Shown here: positions 12,994-21,080 of the stretch, in pieces | Layout: every line of letters begins with the position of its first letter | Position numbering within the stretch: the first letter of the stretch is position 1 | Made by a program: the position numbers and the translations under genes | NCBI GenBank assembly: GCA_964597685.1 | Contig: CAZQZC010000024.1 | Coordinates: forward strand, 1-24,727 | From: JBCBTJ01 sp964597685 | GTDB taxonomy: Bacteria > Pseudomonadota > Alphaproteobacteria > Caulobacterales > Hyphomonadaceae | DNA: 24,727 bases | Reading direction: 5' to 3' | The notes under the pieces: generated by a model | Database searches by the model: none | What the model saw: only the letters and a program-made list of their open reading frames with translations | What the model was told of the DNA's origin: nothing

Positions 12994-13920
12994 TTACGCG
13001 GCGGCGAGATTGCGCACGCCGTGATCGGCCTCCGGGTCGATGCGAAAACTCAGAGGAGTGATGCGCTCATCGGATTTATGGGAGCTGAACGCTTTCAGTC
13101 CCCGGGCAAGGGCCGCCTTGGCGAGCTTGGCGGCCGGGCCGTGGCGTCGGATGTCGGGATCGAGGCCGAACCGGCGGCGCAAAACGCCATTTGCATACAA
13201 GGCGTTGGCATGGACGAGAGCTGGCCAGGTCATGAATTCCGTCGACAGCGAGACGTTGAGCGACGCCCCGTTCACGATGCGGTGAGGGGCGGTCTGCGGC
13301 CATGTGGCCACCCGGCCAGGCGTCAAATCGATCTTGCGCGCATAGATGTCGAAGCGCCGCTCGTAGGCGATCTCCTCTTCCCGTTCCCCCAACACGATCG
13401 CTTCAATCTCCTCGTCGGCCGCAAAGGGCGCCCCGGTGGGATAGACGTGCAGCGTCTTCTCGCCCCGCACCTGCCACAGCGCCGTCATCGGCACGTCGAG
13501 ATGATAGAAGACCTGGGCGTTGGGCGATGAAATCAGAACGCCGAGATCGCGTTTGATCGTTTTGACGCCGGGCGTCTGATCCTCGAGTTCGCCGAACACG
13601 TCTTTTGCGAGGTCCGCATAATCCGGCAGATGCTCATTGGTCGCACGCAGATTGAGCCACAAACGGCCGCGCTTCACCGCCTCCAACAACTCCGCGCCGG
13701 ACAGCCGGCCCGGTCGCCCTTTACGAAACCAACCGCGCCCCGACGTGGTGTCTTCCATCGTGTAGGCCGTCAAAGCTTGGCGCGGATAGCGATCCAACAG
13801 GTCCGCCAGCCCCTCGTCGGAAAACTGGTCGCGCGTGTGCAGGGTGTGCAGTCCTGTCAGCGGCCGCGCGCGCCCCGGCGCACCGTCTTCAGGGGTCCAA
13901 TGCAGGCGAATGTTCGACAT
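12994..13920 (-). CDS. Cupin-like/JmjC-type metal-binding protein
   Basis: A 308-residue protein with a cupin/JmjC-like core. Candidate iron ligands are H140 and D142 (QVFYHLDVPMTALWQV) and H213 (APHRIVNGASLNVSLS). This is the HxD...H facial triad of JmjC-like 2-oxoglutarate oxygenases, and K155 (RGEKTLHVYP) is in a position often used for the cosubstrate. Similar proteins are often annotated as cupin-like or as transcriptional regulators on thin evidence; no DNA-binding domain is visible. Its substrate could be a protein or a small molecule. The ATG at 13920 has GGGAG 10 nt upstream. It lies 67 nt downstream of mccA on the same strand. Confidence 0.7.
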   Translation of the reverse strand: MSNIRLHWTPEDGAPGRARPLTGLHTLHTRDQFSDEGLADLLDRYPRQALTAYTMEDTTSGRGWFRKGRPGRLSGAELLEAVKRGRLWLNLRATNEHLPDYADLAKDVFGELEDQTPGVKTIKRDLGVLISSPNAQVFYHLDVPMTALWQVRGEKTLHVYPTGAPFAADEEIEAIVLGEREEEIAYERRFDIYARKIDLTPGRVATWPQTAPHRIVNGASLNVSLSTEFMTWPALVHANALYANGVLRRRFGLDPDIRRHGPAAKLAKAALARGLKAFSSHKSDERITPLSFRIDPEADHGVRNLAAA

Positions 13921-13987
13921 GGCGCAAGTCTCCCGGTCTCTCCCGGGAGGCGAAGCAAGGTCCGTGCCGGAGGCTCTACAGGCGAAC

Positions 13988-15877
13988 TCAGTCCTCGGGT
14001 TCGAGACGGATCAGCACGGCGCCTTCGCCAATTTGCGCGCCAGCGTCCACGGGCGTCTCAGCGACGATGCCATCGCGCGGGCTGGCGAGGGCGTGCTCCA
14101 TCTTCATCGCTTCCATCACCGCGAGGGTCTGGCCTTTCTCGACCGTGTCGCCGGCCTTCACATGCAGCGCGATCAGCTTGCCCGGCATGGGCGCTGACAC
14201 GCTGTCGCCGCCTTCCAGCGCCTCGGCGTCGGTGTCGTAGAGCGGGATGCGGATCAGAAACGTGTCGCCGTTGACCGTCGCGGCGAAGGCCGTTCGCGTC
14301 GCCTGCGTGATGAACGGCGCCAGGCCCTCGTCGGGCGTTTGGTCCGGGGCGACGTGTTCGACACTGTCGCCGATGCGCAAGGCGGCGGTGCGCCGGGGCG
14401 CCGCGTTTAGCCGCCATCCGTCTCGAACGGCCCAAGGATCGGCGTCGCCCGCATCCTCCATCAACGCATCTGCAACGGCCGCCAGCGCGGCGCGGCGGTG
14501 CGCCTCCGGCGGGGCGGTCAACGCGTCGCCCGTGTCCGCGATCCAGTTGACGTGATGCACGCCTGCCGCGAAATCCACGCTAGACGCGCACCGGCGCAGG
14601 AAGCCGACATTCTCCGGCGGTCCGGCGAGCTGGGTGTATTCCAACGCATCGGTTAACCGCTCCAGCGCTTCGATCCTGTCGGCGCCGTGGACGACCAGTT
14701 TTGCGATCATGGAATCATAGCTCGCCGGCACGTCGTCGCCGCTCTCGAAGCCCGCCTCCCAGCGCATGCCGGCGCTGATCGGCGCGTCGAACGCCAGGAG
14801 ACGCCCGGCGCCCGGTCGAAACCCTTCAGCCGGGTCTTCCGCGCAGATGCGCGCCTCAAAAGCGTGGCCGTTCAATGTGATGTCGTCTTGGGTCAGCCCC
14901 AGCGGCGCGCCGGCGGCGACTTTCAGCTGAAGCTCCACAAGGTCGAGACCCGTGACCATTTCCGTCACCGGGTGTTCGACTTGAAGGCGCGTATTCATCT
15001 CCAGGAACCAAAAGCTCTCGGGGGTCAGCGGCCCGGAGCCGTCGCCGATGAACTCCACCGTGCCGGCGCCTTGATACCCAACGGCCTTGGCGAGCTTCAC
15101 CGCCGCGCCGGTCATCGCTGCGCGGACATCGTCGGTCATGTCGGGCGCCGGAGCCTCCTCGATGACCTTTTGGTGGCGGCGCTGCAGCGAACAATCCCGT
15201 TCGAACATGTGGACGACATCGCCATGGGCGTCGCCGAAAACCTGGACCTCGATATGGCGCGGGCGCTCGACCAATTTCTCCAGCATCACCCGCCCGTCTG
15301 CGAAAGCGCTTTCCGCCTCGCGCACCGCACTTTCAAGCAGGCTCGGCAGGTCGCTCGCCTGACGCACCTCCCGAATGCCCCGCCCCCCGCCGCCTGCGAC
15401 GGCCTTGATCAGCAGCGGATAGCCGACCGTCTCGGCTTCGGCGGCCAAAGTCTCGGCGTCCTGGGCTTCGCCGCGGTAGCCCGGAAGGACCGGCGCGCCA
15501 GCCTCCTCGGCGATGCGCTTGGCTTCGTCCTTCAGACCCATGGCGCGGATCGTCTCCGCCGTGGGGCCGACCCAGATCAGACCGGCGGCTGCGACAGCTT
15601 CGGCGAAGTCGGCGTTCTCCGACAGGAAGCCATAGCCCGGATGGATTGCGTCCGCGCCCTCGGCCTTCGCCGCCTCGATAATCAGGTCGCCGCGCAAATA
15701 GCTCTCAGACGCCGGCGCCGGGCCCAGCCGCACCGCGGCGTCCGCCTCGCGCACGTGTTTGCCGCGCGCATCCGCATCGGAATAGACGGCGATTGTCCGA
15801 ATTCCCAGGCGTCGGCAGGTCGCCATAATGCGGCAGGCGATCTCGCCGCGATTGGCGATCAGAAGCGTTTTTATCAT
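13988..15877 (-). CDS. mccA: Methylcrotonyl-CoA carboxylase alpha (biotin-containing) subunit
   Basis: A 629-residue fusion of biotin carboxylase and biotin carboxyl carrier domains. It carboxylates its own biotin with ATP and bicarbonate, and the beta subunit then passes the carboxyl group to 3-methylcrotonyl-CoA in leucine/isovalerate degradation. Seen: the carboxylase N-domain LLIANRGEIACRI (5-17) and IHPGYGFLSENA, the ATP-grasp glycine loop AGGGGRGIREV, the catalytic EMNTRLQVEHPVTE, and the C-terminal biotinyl site EAMKMEH with Lys about residue 592. The start at 15877 (MIKTLLIANRG) is preferred over the longer frame to 15949 because it begins at the conserved strand and follows a GAGGG. 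Acetyl- or propionyl-CoA carboxylase is the alternative; mccB and the hydratase nearby favour MCC. Two plus-strand genes separate it from mccB. Confidence 0.88.
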   Translation of the reverse strand: MIKTLLIANRGEIACRIMATCRRLGIRTIAVYSDADARGKHVREADAAVRLGPAPASESYLRGDLIIEAAKAEGADAIHPGYGFLSENADFAEAVAAAGLIWVGPTAETIRAMGLKDEAKRIAEEAGAPVLPGYRGEAQDAETLAAEAETVGYPLLIKAVAGGGGRGIREVRQASDLPSLLESAVREAESAFADGRVMLEKLVERPRHIEVQVFGDAHGDVVHMFERDCSLQRRHQKVIEEAPAPDMTDDVRAAMTGAAVKLAKAVGYQGAGTVEFIGDGSGPLTPESFWFLEMNTRLQVEHPVTEMVTGLDLVELQLKVAAGAPLGLTQDDITLNGHAFEARICAEDPAEGFRPGAGRLLAFDAPISAGMRWEAGFESGDDVPASYDSMIAKLVVHGADRIEALERLTDALEYTQLAGPPENVGFLRRCASSVDFAAGVHHVNWIADTGDALTAPPEAHRRAALAAVADALMEDAGDADPWAVRDGWRLNAAPRRTAALRIGDSVEHVAPDQTPDEGLAPFITQATRTAFAATVNGDTFLIRIPLYDTDAEALEGGDSVSAPMPGKLIALHVKAGDTVEKGQTLAVMEAMKMEHALASPRDGIVAETPVDAGAQIGEGAVLIRLEPED

Positions 15878-16024
15878 GGCGTCGGCCCTCTGAGGGACTG
15901 GGAAGTTTAGACTGCGCTCACCTGAAGCCGAAACCGCGCCATGAGACAAGGATGCTGGAATTCATTGACGGATCACGTCGCTTGGGCTGACGTCCTGACG
16001 AAGCCTTCAGAGGGGAGCGCGAAG

Positions 16025-16393
16025 ATGGCGGACGCGGGTGGTATCAAACTGGTCAGTTTCGGAAACATGGCGAGCGTCGCAGCCATGATCGGCGGCGCGG
16101 TCTACGGCTATTTCCAGGCTGGCATGTCGGATGCGCAATTCACAGCGCTAGAAGGGGTGACAGCGCTTGAGGGCGCAGCGATTTTCGGCGTGGCGGGCCT
16201 GATCCTGGGACGGCTAGCCGGCTTTGTGCTAAAGTCGGTCCTTCAGATGATCGTTTTCTTCGGCATCATCGTCTTGTTGCTGTGCATCTTCAGGGAACCC
16301 ATTCGCGATACAATCGGCTTCGACCCGGCCGCATTCCTCGAACCCTATTTCGGCATGGCCATAGAGCGGGTGCGCGAAGAGATCGGACAATAG
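16025..16393 (+). CDS. Small hypothetical membrane protein
   Basis: A 122-residue protein I do not recognise. Residues 13-32 are Gly/Ala-rich and moderately hydrophobic, and two stronger membrane segments lie at about 50-68 (AAIFGVAGLILGRLAGFVL) and 72-90 (VLQMIVFFGIIVLLLCIF), followed by an acidic/amphipathic C-terminal tail. The ATG at 16025 is preferred because GGGGAG lies 8 nt upstream; an earlier ATG at 15941 would add 28 residues with no good ribosome site. It precedes the enoyl-CoA hydratase gene by 15 nt, so the two are co-transcribed. A link to leucine catabolism is only by position. Confidence 0.65.
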   Translation: MADAGGIKLVSFGNMASVAAMIGGAVYGYFQAGMSDAQFTALEGVTALEGAAIFGVAGLILGRLAGFVLKSVLQMIVFFGIIVLLLCIFREPIRDTIGFDPAAFLEPYFGMAIERVREEIGQ

Positions 16394-16408
16394 GCGGAGG
16401 CCCGGGCT

Positions 16409-17203
16409 ATGAACGCCTATAAGACCATCATTCTCGACGCGACGCCCGGCGGCGTCGCGATTGTCCTGTTAAACCGCCCTGACCTCCACAACGCCTTTAA
16501 CGCACAGGTCATCGAAGAGCTGACGGATGCGTTCGAAACGCTGCGCGGCGAGGACAATCTGCGCATGGTCGTTCTGAAGGGCGCCGGGAAGAGCTTTTCC
16601 GCCGGCGCGGACCTCGAATGGATGCGTGCGGCGGCCGATTATACGCGCGCAGAGAACGAGCAGGACGCGTATGCGTTGGCCGAGATGCTGCGCAAGCTGC
16701 ACGAGTTGCCGCAAATGACCGTCGCTTTGGTGCAAGGCGCCGCGATGGGCGGCGGCGCCGGCTTAGTGGCGGCTTGCGACGTGGCGGTGGCGATGAAGTC
16801 GGCGATGTTCCGGTTCTCCGAGGTTCGCCTCGGCCTCACGCCCGCGACCATCAGCCCCTACGTGATTGAAGCCATCGGGCCGCGCTGGGCGAAGGCCCTG
16901 TTCCTGTCGGGCGAGAGCTTCGACGGCGCCTTTGCAGAGAAGATCGGCCTCGCCCAGTATACTGTTGAGACAGACCAGGAGATGCTCGACATGGAAGAGC
17001 ATCTCGCGAAGCTCGCCTTCGACACCGCTCCGGGCGCCGTCGCCGACGCAAAGAAGCTCGTCCGCGATGTTACGGGCGGCGAGATCGACACCGCGATGAG
17101 TCATGAAACAGCCCGCCGCATCGCCGCGCGCCGCGCGTCGGACGAAGGTCGCGAGGGCCTGGCGGCGTTTTTGGAGAAGCGCAAGCCGAATTGGGCGGAA
17201 TAG
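16409..17203 (+). CDS. liuC: Enoyl-CoA hydratase/isomerase family, probable methylglutaconyl-CoA hydratase
   Basis: A 264-residue crotonase-fold enzyme. The oxyanion-hole segments are GKSFSAGADLEWM (about 52-64) and GAAMGGGAGLVAACDVAVA. The catalytic Glu lies in FSEVRLGLTPATISPYV, and that LTPATISPY signature is typical of 3-methylglutaconyl-CoA hydratases (LiuC/AtuE type). The product of MCC would be its substrate, giving HMG-CoA. GGAGG lies about 11 nt before the ATG. Unusually it lies on the strand opposite to mccA and mccB, between them, and converges on mccB with a 17-nt gap. General short-chain enoyl-CoA hydratase activity is the alternative. Confidence 0.85.
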   Translation: MNAYKTIILDATPGGVAIVLLNRPDLHNAFNAQVIEELTDAFETLRGEDNLRMVVLKGAGKSFSAGADLEWMRAAADYTRAENEQDAYALAEMLRKLHELPQMTVALVQGAAMGGGAGLVAACDVAVAMKSAMFRFSEVRLGLTPATISPYVIEAIGPRWAKALFLSGESFDGAFAEKIGLAQYTVETDQEMLDMEEHLAKLAFDTAPGAVADAKKLVRDVTGGEIDTAMSHETARRIAARRASDEGREGLAAFLEKRKPNWAE

Positions 17204-17220
17204 GCTTTCGCGGCCGCCGC

Positions 17221-18828
17221 CTACATCCGGAACACTCCGAACCCGCGCTCGCCAAAGGGCGCGTTGAGGCTCGCCGACAGCGATAGGCCAAGCACCCGCC
17301 GCGTATCGGCCGGGTCGATTATGCCGTCGTCCCAGAGCCGGGCTGTCGAGTAATAGGGCGAGCCCTCGCGCTCGTAGAGGTCGCGGATCGGCGCCTTGAA
17401 GGCCTCTTCATCGTCCGCGCTCCATGTCTCGCCTTTCCGTTCGATCCCGTCGCGGCGGACCGTGGCCAGAACCGAAGCGGCCTGTTCGCCGCCCATGACC
17501 GAGATCCGCGCATTCGGCCACATGAACAGGAAGCGGGGCGAATAAGCCCGACCGCACATGCCGTAATTCCCGGCGCCGAAACTGCCGCCGGTCACAATCG
17601 TGAATTTCGGGACGGAGGCCGTGGCGACCGCGGTCACCATTTTCGCACCGTCCTTGGCAATGCCGCCGGCCTCATACTTCGACCCCACCATGAAGCCCGT
17701 AATGTTCTGCAGGAAGACGAGCGGGATGCGGCGCTGATCGGCGAGTTCGATGAAATGGGCCGCCTTCTGCGCGCTTTCGGAAAACAGGATGCCATTGTTG
17801 GCGAGGATGGCGACCGGCATGCCGTAGACGCGGGCGAAACCGCACACCAACGTCTCGCCGTAGAGCTTTTTGAACTCGTGAAACTCAGATCCGTCGACGA
17901 GGCGGGCGATCACTTCGCGGGCGTCATAGGGCTCTCGGACATCCTTAGGGACAAGACCACGCAATTCATCCACGGCGTAGAGCGGCTCGCGCGGCTCGGC
18001 GATCTCGAACGGCGTCGGTTTCGGCTGGCTGAGCGTTCGCACGATCGAACGGACGATGGCCAATGCGTGGTCGTCATGGGCGGCGTAATGGTCGGCGACG
18101 CCGGACCGGCGGGCGTGCACGTCGGCGCCGCCAAGATCTTCGGCGGAGATCTCTTCGCCGGTCGCCGCTTTCACCAGCGGCGGGCCGCCCAGGAAGATCG
18201 TGCCCTGTTTGCGGACGATCACCGTCTCGTCGGACATGGCCGGCACGTAGGCGCCGCCCGCCGTGCAGGAGCCCATCACCGAGGCGATCTGGGGGATGCC
18301 CTTCGCGCTCATATTAGCCTGGTTGAAGAAGATCCGCCCGAAATGCTCCCGATCGGGAAACACTTCGGATTGATGCGGCAGGTTCGCTCCGCCTGAATCC
18401 ACCAAATAGATGCACGGCAAGTGATTTTGCTCTGCGATCTCCTGGGCGCGCAGGTGCTTCTTCACCGTGATCGGGAAGTAGGCCCCGCCCTTCACCGTGG
18501 CGTCGTTGCAGACGATGACGCAGTCGCGGCCTTCGACACGGCCGACGCCCGTAATGATTCCGCCGCCCGGAGCGTCGTCGTCATACATGCCGTTCGCCGC
18601 CAGCGCGCCGATTTCCAGAAACGCCGCGCCGGGGTCGATCAGCCGCTCCACGCGCTCCCGCGGCAGCAGCTTGCCGCGCGCAACGTGACGGGCGCGCGAG
18701 GCCTCGGAACCGCCAAGCGCGGCTTGGTCCGTTCTCGCCCGCAGCTCGTCAACGAGACCGGACATGTGGTCGCGATTGTCGGCGAAGGCGGCTGACTGCG
18801 TATCCAGCTTTGACTTCAGAACGCTCAT
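17221..18828 (-). CDS. mccB: Methylcrotonyl-CoA carboxylase beta (carboxyltransferase) subunit
   Basis: A 535-residue carboxyltransferase that moves the carboxyl group from MccA-biotin to 3-methylcrotonyl-CoA. Crotonase-type N- and C-halves are evident. Signatures are GGGIITGVGRVEG, LVDSGGANLPHQ, MGSCTAGGAYVPAMSDE in the N-half and GSFGAGNYGMCGRAYSPRFL with ISVMGGEQAASVLA in the C-half. The N terminus (SVLKSKLDTQSAAF) and the length match MccB better than PccB. A strong AAAGGAGG lies just before the ATG at 18828. Its promoter is in the 162 nt shared with the divergent patatin gene, where an inverted repeat sits at 18939-18954. No isovaleryl-CoA dehydrogenase or HMG-CoA lyase gene is in the window. 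Confidence 0.93.
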   Translation of the reverse strand: MSVLKSKLDTQSAAFADNRDHMSGLVDELRARTDQAALGGSEASRARHVARGKLLPRERVERLIDPGAAFLEIGALAANGMYDDDAPGGGIITGVGRVEGRDCVIVCNDATVKGGAYFPITVKKHLRAQEIAEQNHLPCIYLVDSGGANLPHQSEVFPDREHFGRIFFNQANMSAKGIPQIASVMGSCTAGGAYVPAMSDETVIVRKQGTIFLGGPPLVKAATGEEISAEDLGGADVHARRSGVADHYAAHDDHALAIVRSIVRTLSQPKPTPFEIAEPREPLYAVDELRGLVPKDVREPYDAREVIARLVDGSEFHEFKKLYGETLVCGFARVYGMPVAILANNGILFSESAQKAAHFIELADQRRIPLVFLQNITGFMVGSKYEAGGIAKDGAKMVTAVATASVPKFTIVTGGSFGAGNYGMCGRAYSPRFLFMWPNARISVMGGEQAASVLATVRRDGIERKGETWSADDEEAFKAPIRDLYEREGSPYYSTARLWDDGIIDPADTRRVLGLSLSASLNAPFGERGFGVFRM

Positions 18829-18938
18829 GGCCCCTCCTTTGCACGCCTGGGATCGGCCTCGGCTTAGCCGGGGCCGGCGCGGGTGTCATCCCGTCCGCGC
18901 GGATTGGACACGAAGGCGTCACGGCCTTGTGCAAGTAT

Positions 18939-18954
18939 GCTGACACGCGTCAGC
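18939..18954. promoter_or_regulatory. Inverted repeat in the mccB / patatin divergent promoter region
   Basis: GCTGAC-ACGC-GTCAGC is a perfect dyad with 6-bp arms. It is 111 nt from the mccB ATG and 37 nt from the patatin ATG. Its size and symmetry fit a dimeric regulator site (TetR or MerR type, as for known Liu regulators), but no regulator gene is nearby and the assignment is a guess. Confidence 0.4.
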
Positions 18955-18990
18955 TTGTTGAAACGAGACTGAAGACACCATCTCAAGCAA

Positions 18991-20796
18991 ATGGCTAGCG
19001 ACGTCGCCCCTCCCCTTAAAGCCGTGCCCTTTCTGAAGGACGCGCCGGGGCGCGCGCTGAAGGCGGCCGGAAAAGAAGCGACCTGGTTCACCGTGCCCGC
19101 GGGCTGGCCTCTGTTCGAAGAAGGCGAAACGGCGGACGCGATTTATTTCGTCCTTTCAGGCTCGCTCGGCGCGTTCAGACGCTCCGGCGAAGGACGCACT
19201 GAATTCATCGCGCATATCCGACCTGGAGAGCCCGTCGGCGAAATGGCCCTGTTCGCGTCGACCCGCGGCAGTGGTGTTGCGGCGACGCACACCAATTCGG
19301 TCTATGCGCTGCGCGACACCGAGATCCTCAAGATCTCCCGCACCGGCTTCGACCGTATCGTCAAGGCGAATCCTGGCGTTCTGGAGCGGCTTGTGCGCGT
19401 GGTCTTGCTGCGCCTGCGTCACGCGGGGCGACGCTCAACCCGGGCGGAGCCGAAGGTGTTTGCGCTCGCCGCCGCATCGCCGACCATCGACCTCAAACTG
19501 CGCGCGCGATCGCTGCGGGATGTTCTGACCGGCCTCGGCATGAAGGCGGTCGTTGTGGACGAAAGCATGGGCGACGGCATGCCCCAGGCTTATTTCGATG
19601 AGCTTGAGGCGGCCAACGACATCGTCATCCTAACCTCGTCCATCGGCGACAATGCCTGGTACAGGCTCTCGATTCGCCAGGCCGACCGGATTTGGGTTGT
19701 TGGGCGCGCGGATGCAAAACCCTCCCACCCGATCATGCCGGAAGACCATTCGCCGGCTCGGCAATTCAAGCTGATCGACGTCGTCTTGCTGCACCACGGC
19801 CGACGCGCCATGGCGACGACGACGCAGGATTGGCGCGAAGCCACCGGGGCGGCGCGCGTGTTCCATTGGAGCGGCGTCAGCGGCGAAGATTGCGATCGGC
19901 TCGCTCGCGTCATGTCGGGTCGCTCGATCGGCCTCGTCCTGTCCGGCGGCGGCGCGCGCGCCTACGCCCATATCGGCGTCGTGCGCGCCTTGCGCGAGAA
20001 AGGCCTGCCGATCGATTTCGCCGGCGGCGCCAGCATGGGCGCCGTCGTAGCGGCGTGCGTCGCCATGGGTTGGGATGACGACGAGATCGAAACCCGCATC
20101 CGCAAGGCCTTCGTCGACAGCAATCCGCTGGGCGACTGGCGGATGCCCGTCGTCTCGATGGTGCGCGGACGTCGCGTGAAAAACCGCTTGAAGGAGCATT
20201 TCTCAGACGCGCGGATCGGCGATCTCCATCTGCCCTTCTTCGCGCTGTCGACCAATCTCACCACAGGCAAGTTCGAGATCCACCGGGACGGATTGCTGCG
20301 CGAGGCCCTGCGCGCGACGATCTCCCTGCCCGGCATCCTGCCGCCGGTGGTCGACGGAGCCGACATCCTCGTCGACGGCGCCGTTTTGAATAATTTCCCG
20401 GTGGATGTCATGCGCGACATGCACCGCGGCTTCATCGTCGGCTGTGACGTGGCGCGTCAGCCGCAAGGCTTGGACACGTCGGATTTTGTCGATCCGCCGG
20501 GATTCTTCGAATGGGTGGCGCGCCATGGCTTCCGATCGGCGCCGCCCATTGCAGGTCTCCTGATGCGCGCGGCGACGGTGTCGACTGATCCGAATTCGGG
20601 CCGGGAGATGACCGACATCATCGTCCTGCCAGAACTCGGCGATATCGAGTTGCGAGATTGGACAGCTTATGACGACGCCGTGGAAGCCGGATACGACGCG
20701 GCGATCAAGGCCATCGAAGCGGGCCCGGACCTTCGTCTGCGCTGCAACGTCTCCGAACCGCGCGCGGCGAATCTCTACGAGGAAGAACGCGCTTGA
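18991..20796 (+). CDS. Patatin-like phospholipase with N-terminal cyclic-nucleotide-binding-like domain (NTE type)
   Basis: A 601-residue soluble relative of neuropathy target esterase. Residues 20-140 form a cNMP-binding-like beta-roll (WPLFEEGETADAIYFVLSGS, then GEMALFAS). Residues 155-300 match the linker seen in bacterial NTE-like proteins (RQADRIWVVGRADAKPS). Residues 313-480 are the patatin domain: oxyanion loop GGGARAYAH (319-327), nucleophile S348 in GASMG, and D462 in VDGAVLNN as the second dyad residue. It should hydrolyse phospholipid or lysophospholipid ester bonds. The Arg-Ser/Thr that clamps the cyclic phosphate is not at the usual place (STRGSGVAAT instead of RSA), so nucleotide binding is uncertain. 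There are no membrane segments. The ATG at 18991 lacks a clear Shine-Dalgarno. It converges on the subtilase operon with a 3-nt gap. Confidence 0.9.
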   Translation: MASDVAPPLKAVPFLKDAPGRALKAAGKEATWFTVPAGWPLFEEGETADAIYFVLSGSLGAFRRSGEGRTEFIAHIRPGEPVGEMALFASTRGSGVAATHTNSVYALRDTEILKISRTGFDRIVKANPGVLERLVRVVLLRLRHAGRRSTRAEPKVFALAAASPTIDLKLRARSLRDVLTGLGMKAVVVDESMGDGMPQAYFDELEAANDIVILTSSIGDNAWYRLSIRQADRIWVVGRADAKPSHPIMPEDHSPARQFKLIDVVLLHHGRRAMATTTQDWREATGAARVFHWSGVSGEDCDRLARVMSGRSIGLVLSGGGARAYAHIGVVRALREKGLPIDFAGGASMGAVVAACVAMGWDDDEIETRIRKAFVDSNPLGDWRMPVVSMVRGRRVKNRLKEHFSDARIGDLHLPFFALSTNLTTGKFEIHRDGLLREALRATISLPGILPPVVDGADILVDGAVLNNFPVDVMRDMHRGFIVGCDVARQPQGLDTSDFVDPPGFFEWVARHGFRSAPPIAGLLMRAATVSTDPNSGREMTDIIVLPELGDIELRDWTAYDDAVEAGYDAAIKAIEAGPDLRLRCNVSEPRAANLYEEERA

Positions 20797-20799
20797 AAC

Positions 20800-21069
20800 T
20801 TAGCCCGTTTGCATCGCCGGCAGATAACGAAGCGCCGGGGCTTCAATATTGCGTACGCCCTCCATGCCTTCGAGGCGCGAAACAATCTCTTCAAGATCGG
20901 CGTCGTCATTGGCGACGACGAATATGGCTGATTTCGTGATCGGGTTGCGCGCGCGGGGATGAACAGGACCGGCGTCCTCCACCCCGTCAATGCTCTTAAT
21001 CGCTTCAAGAAAAGGTTCCAGGCCGCCGTCTATGGCGTTTTGGGGCGCTTTCAAGTGTAACGTCTGCAC
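20800..21069 (-). CDS. Small protein resembling a subtilisin prodomain (I9-like), coupled to the subtilase gene
   Basis: An 89-residue cytoplasmic protein. Predicted order is beta (QTLHLKA), helix (GLEPFLEAIKSI), beta around GVEDAGPV, beta (SAIFVVAN), helix (ADLEEIVSRLEG), beta (VRNIEAPALRYL): the beta-alpha-beta-beta-alpha-beta layout of ferredoxin-like/I9 propeptides. By eye, residues 29-85 resemble residues 108-159 of the subtilase just upstream: both begin GV-x-x-A and end RYL-x-A. A trans-acting inhibitor or folding chaperone for that protease is therefore a reasonable hypothesis, not shown. The GTG at 21069 is chosen as start because TGAGGA lies about 9 nt before it. A TTG at 21084 overlapping the subtilase stop would add five residues. 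Co-transcription with the subtilase is near certain (11-nt gap). Confidence 0.65.
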   Translation of the reverse strand: MQTLHLKAPQNAIDGGLEPFLEAIKSIDGVEDAGPVHPRARNPITKSAIFVVANDDADLEEIVSRLEGMEGVRNIEAPALRYLPAMQTG

Positions 21070-21080
21070 GAGTGTAATCC

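Noticed and set aside
14687..15910. A 407-codon plus-strand open frame
   Set aside because: It lies antisense to mccA, whose domains and catalytic motifs are complete. The frame is an Arg-rich by-product of high GC and has no recognisable domain.
18936..18941. TATGCT as a -10 element for the patatin gene
   Set aside because: No -35-like hexamer lies at a usable distance (the nearest, TTGGAC at 18904-18909, is 26 nt away).
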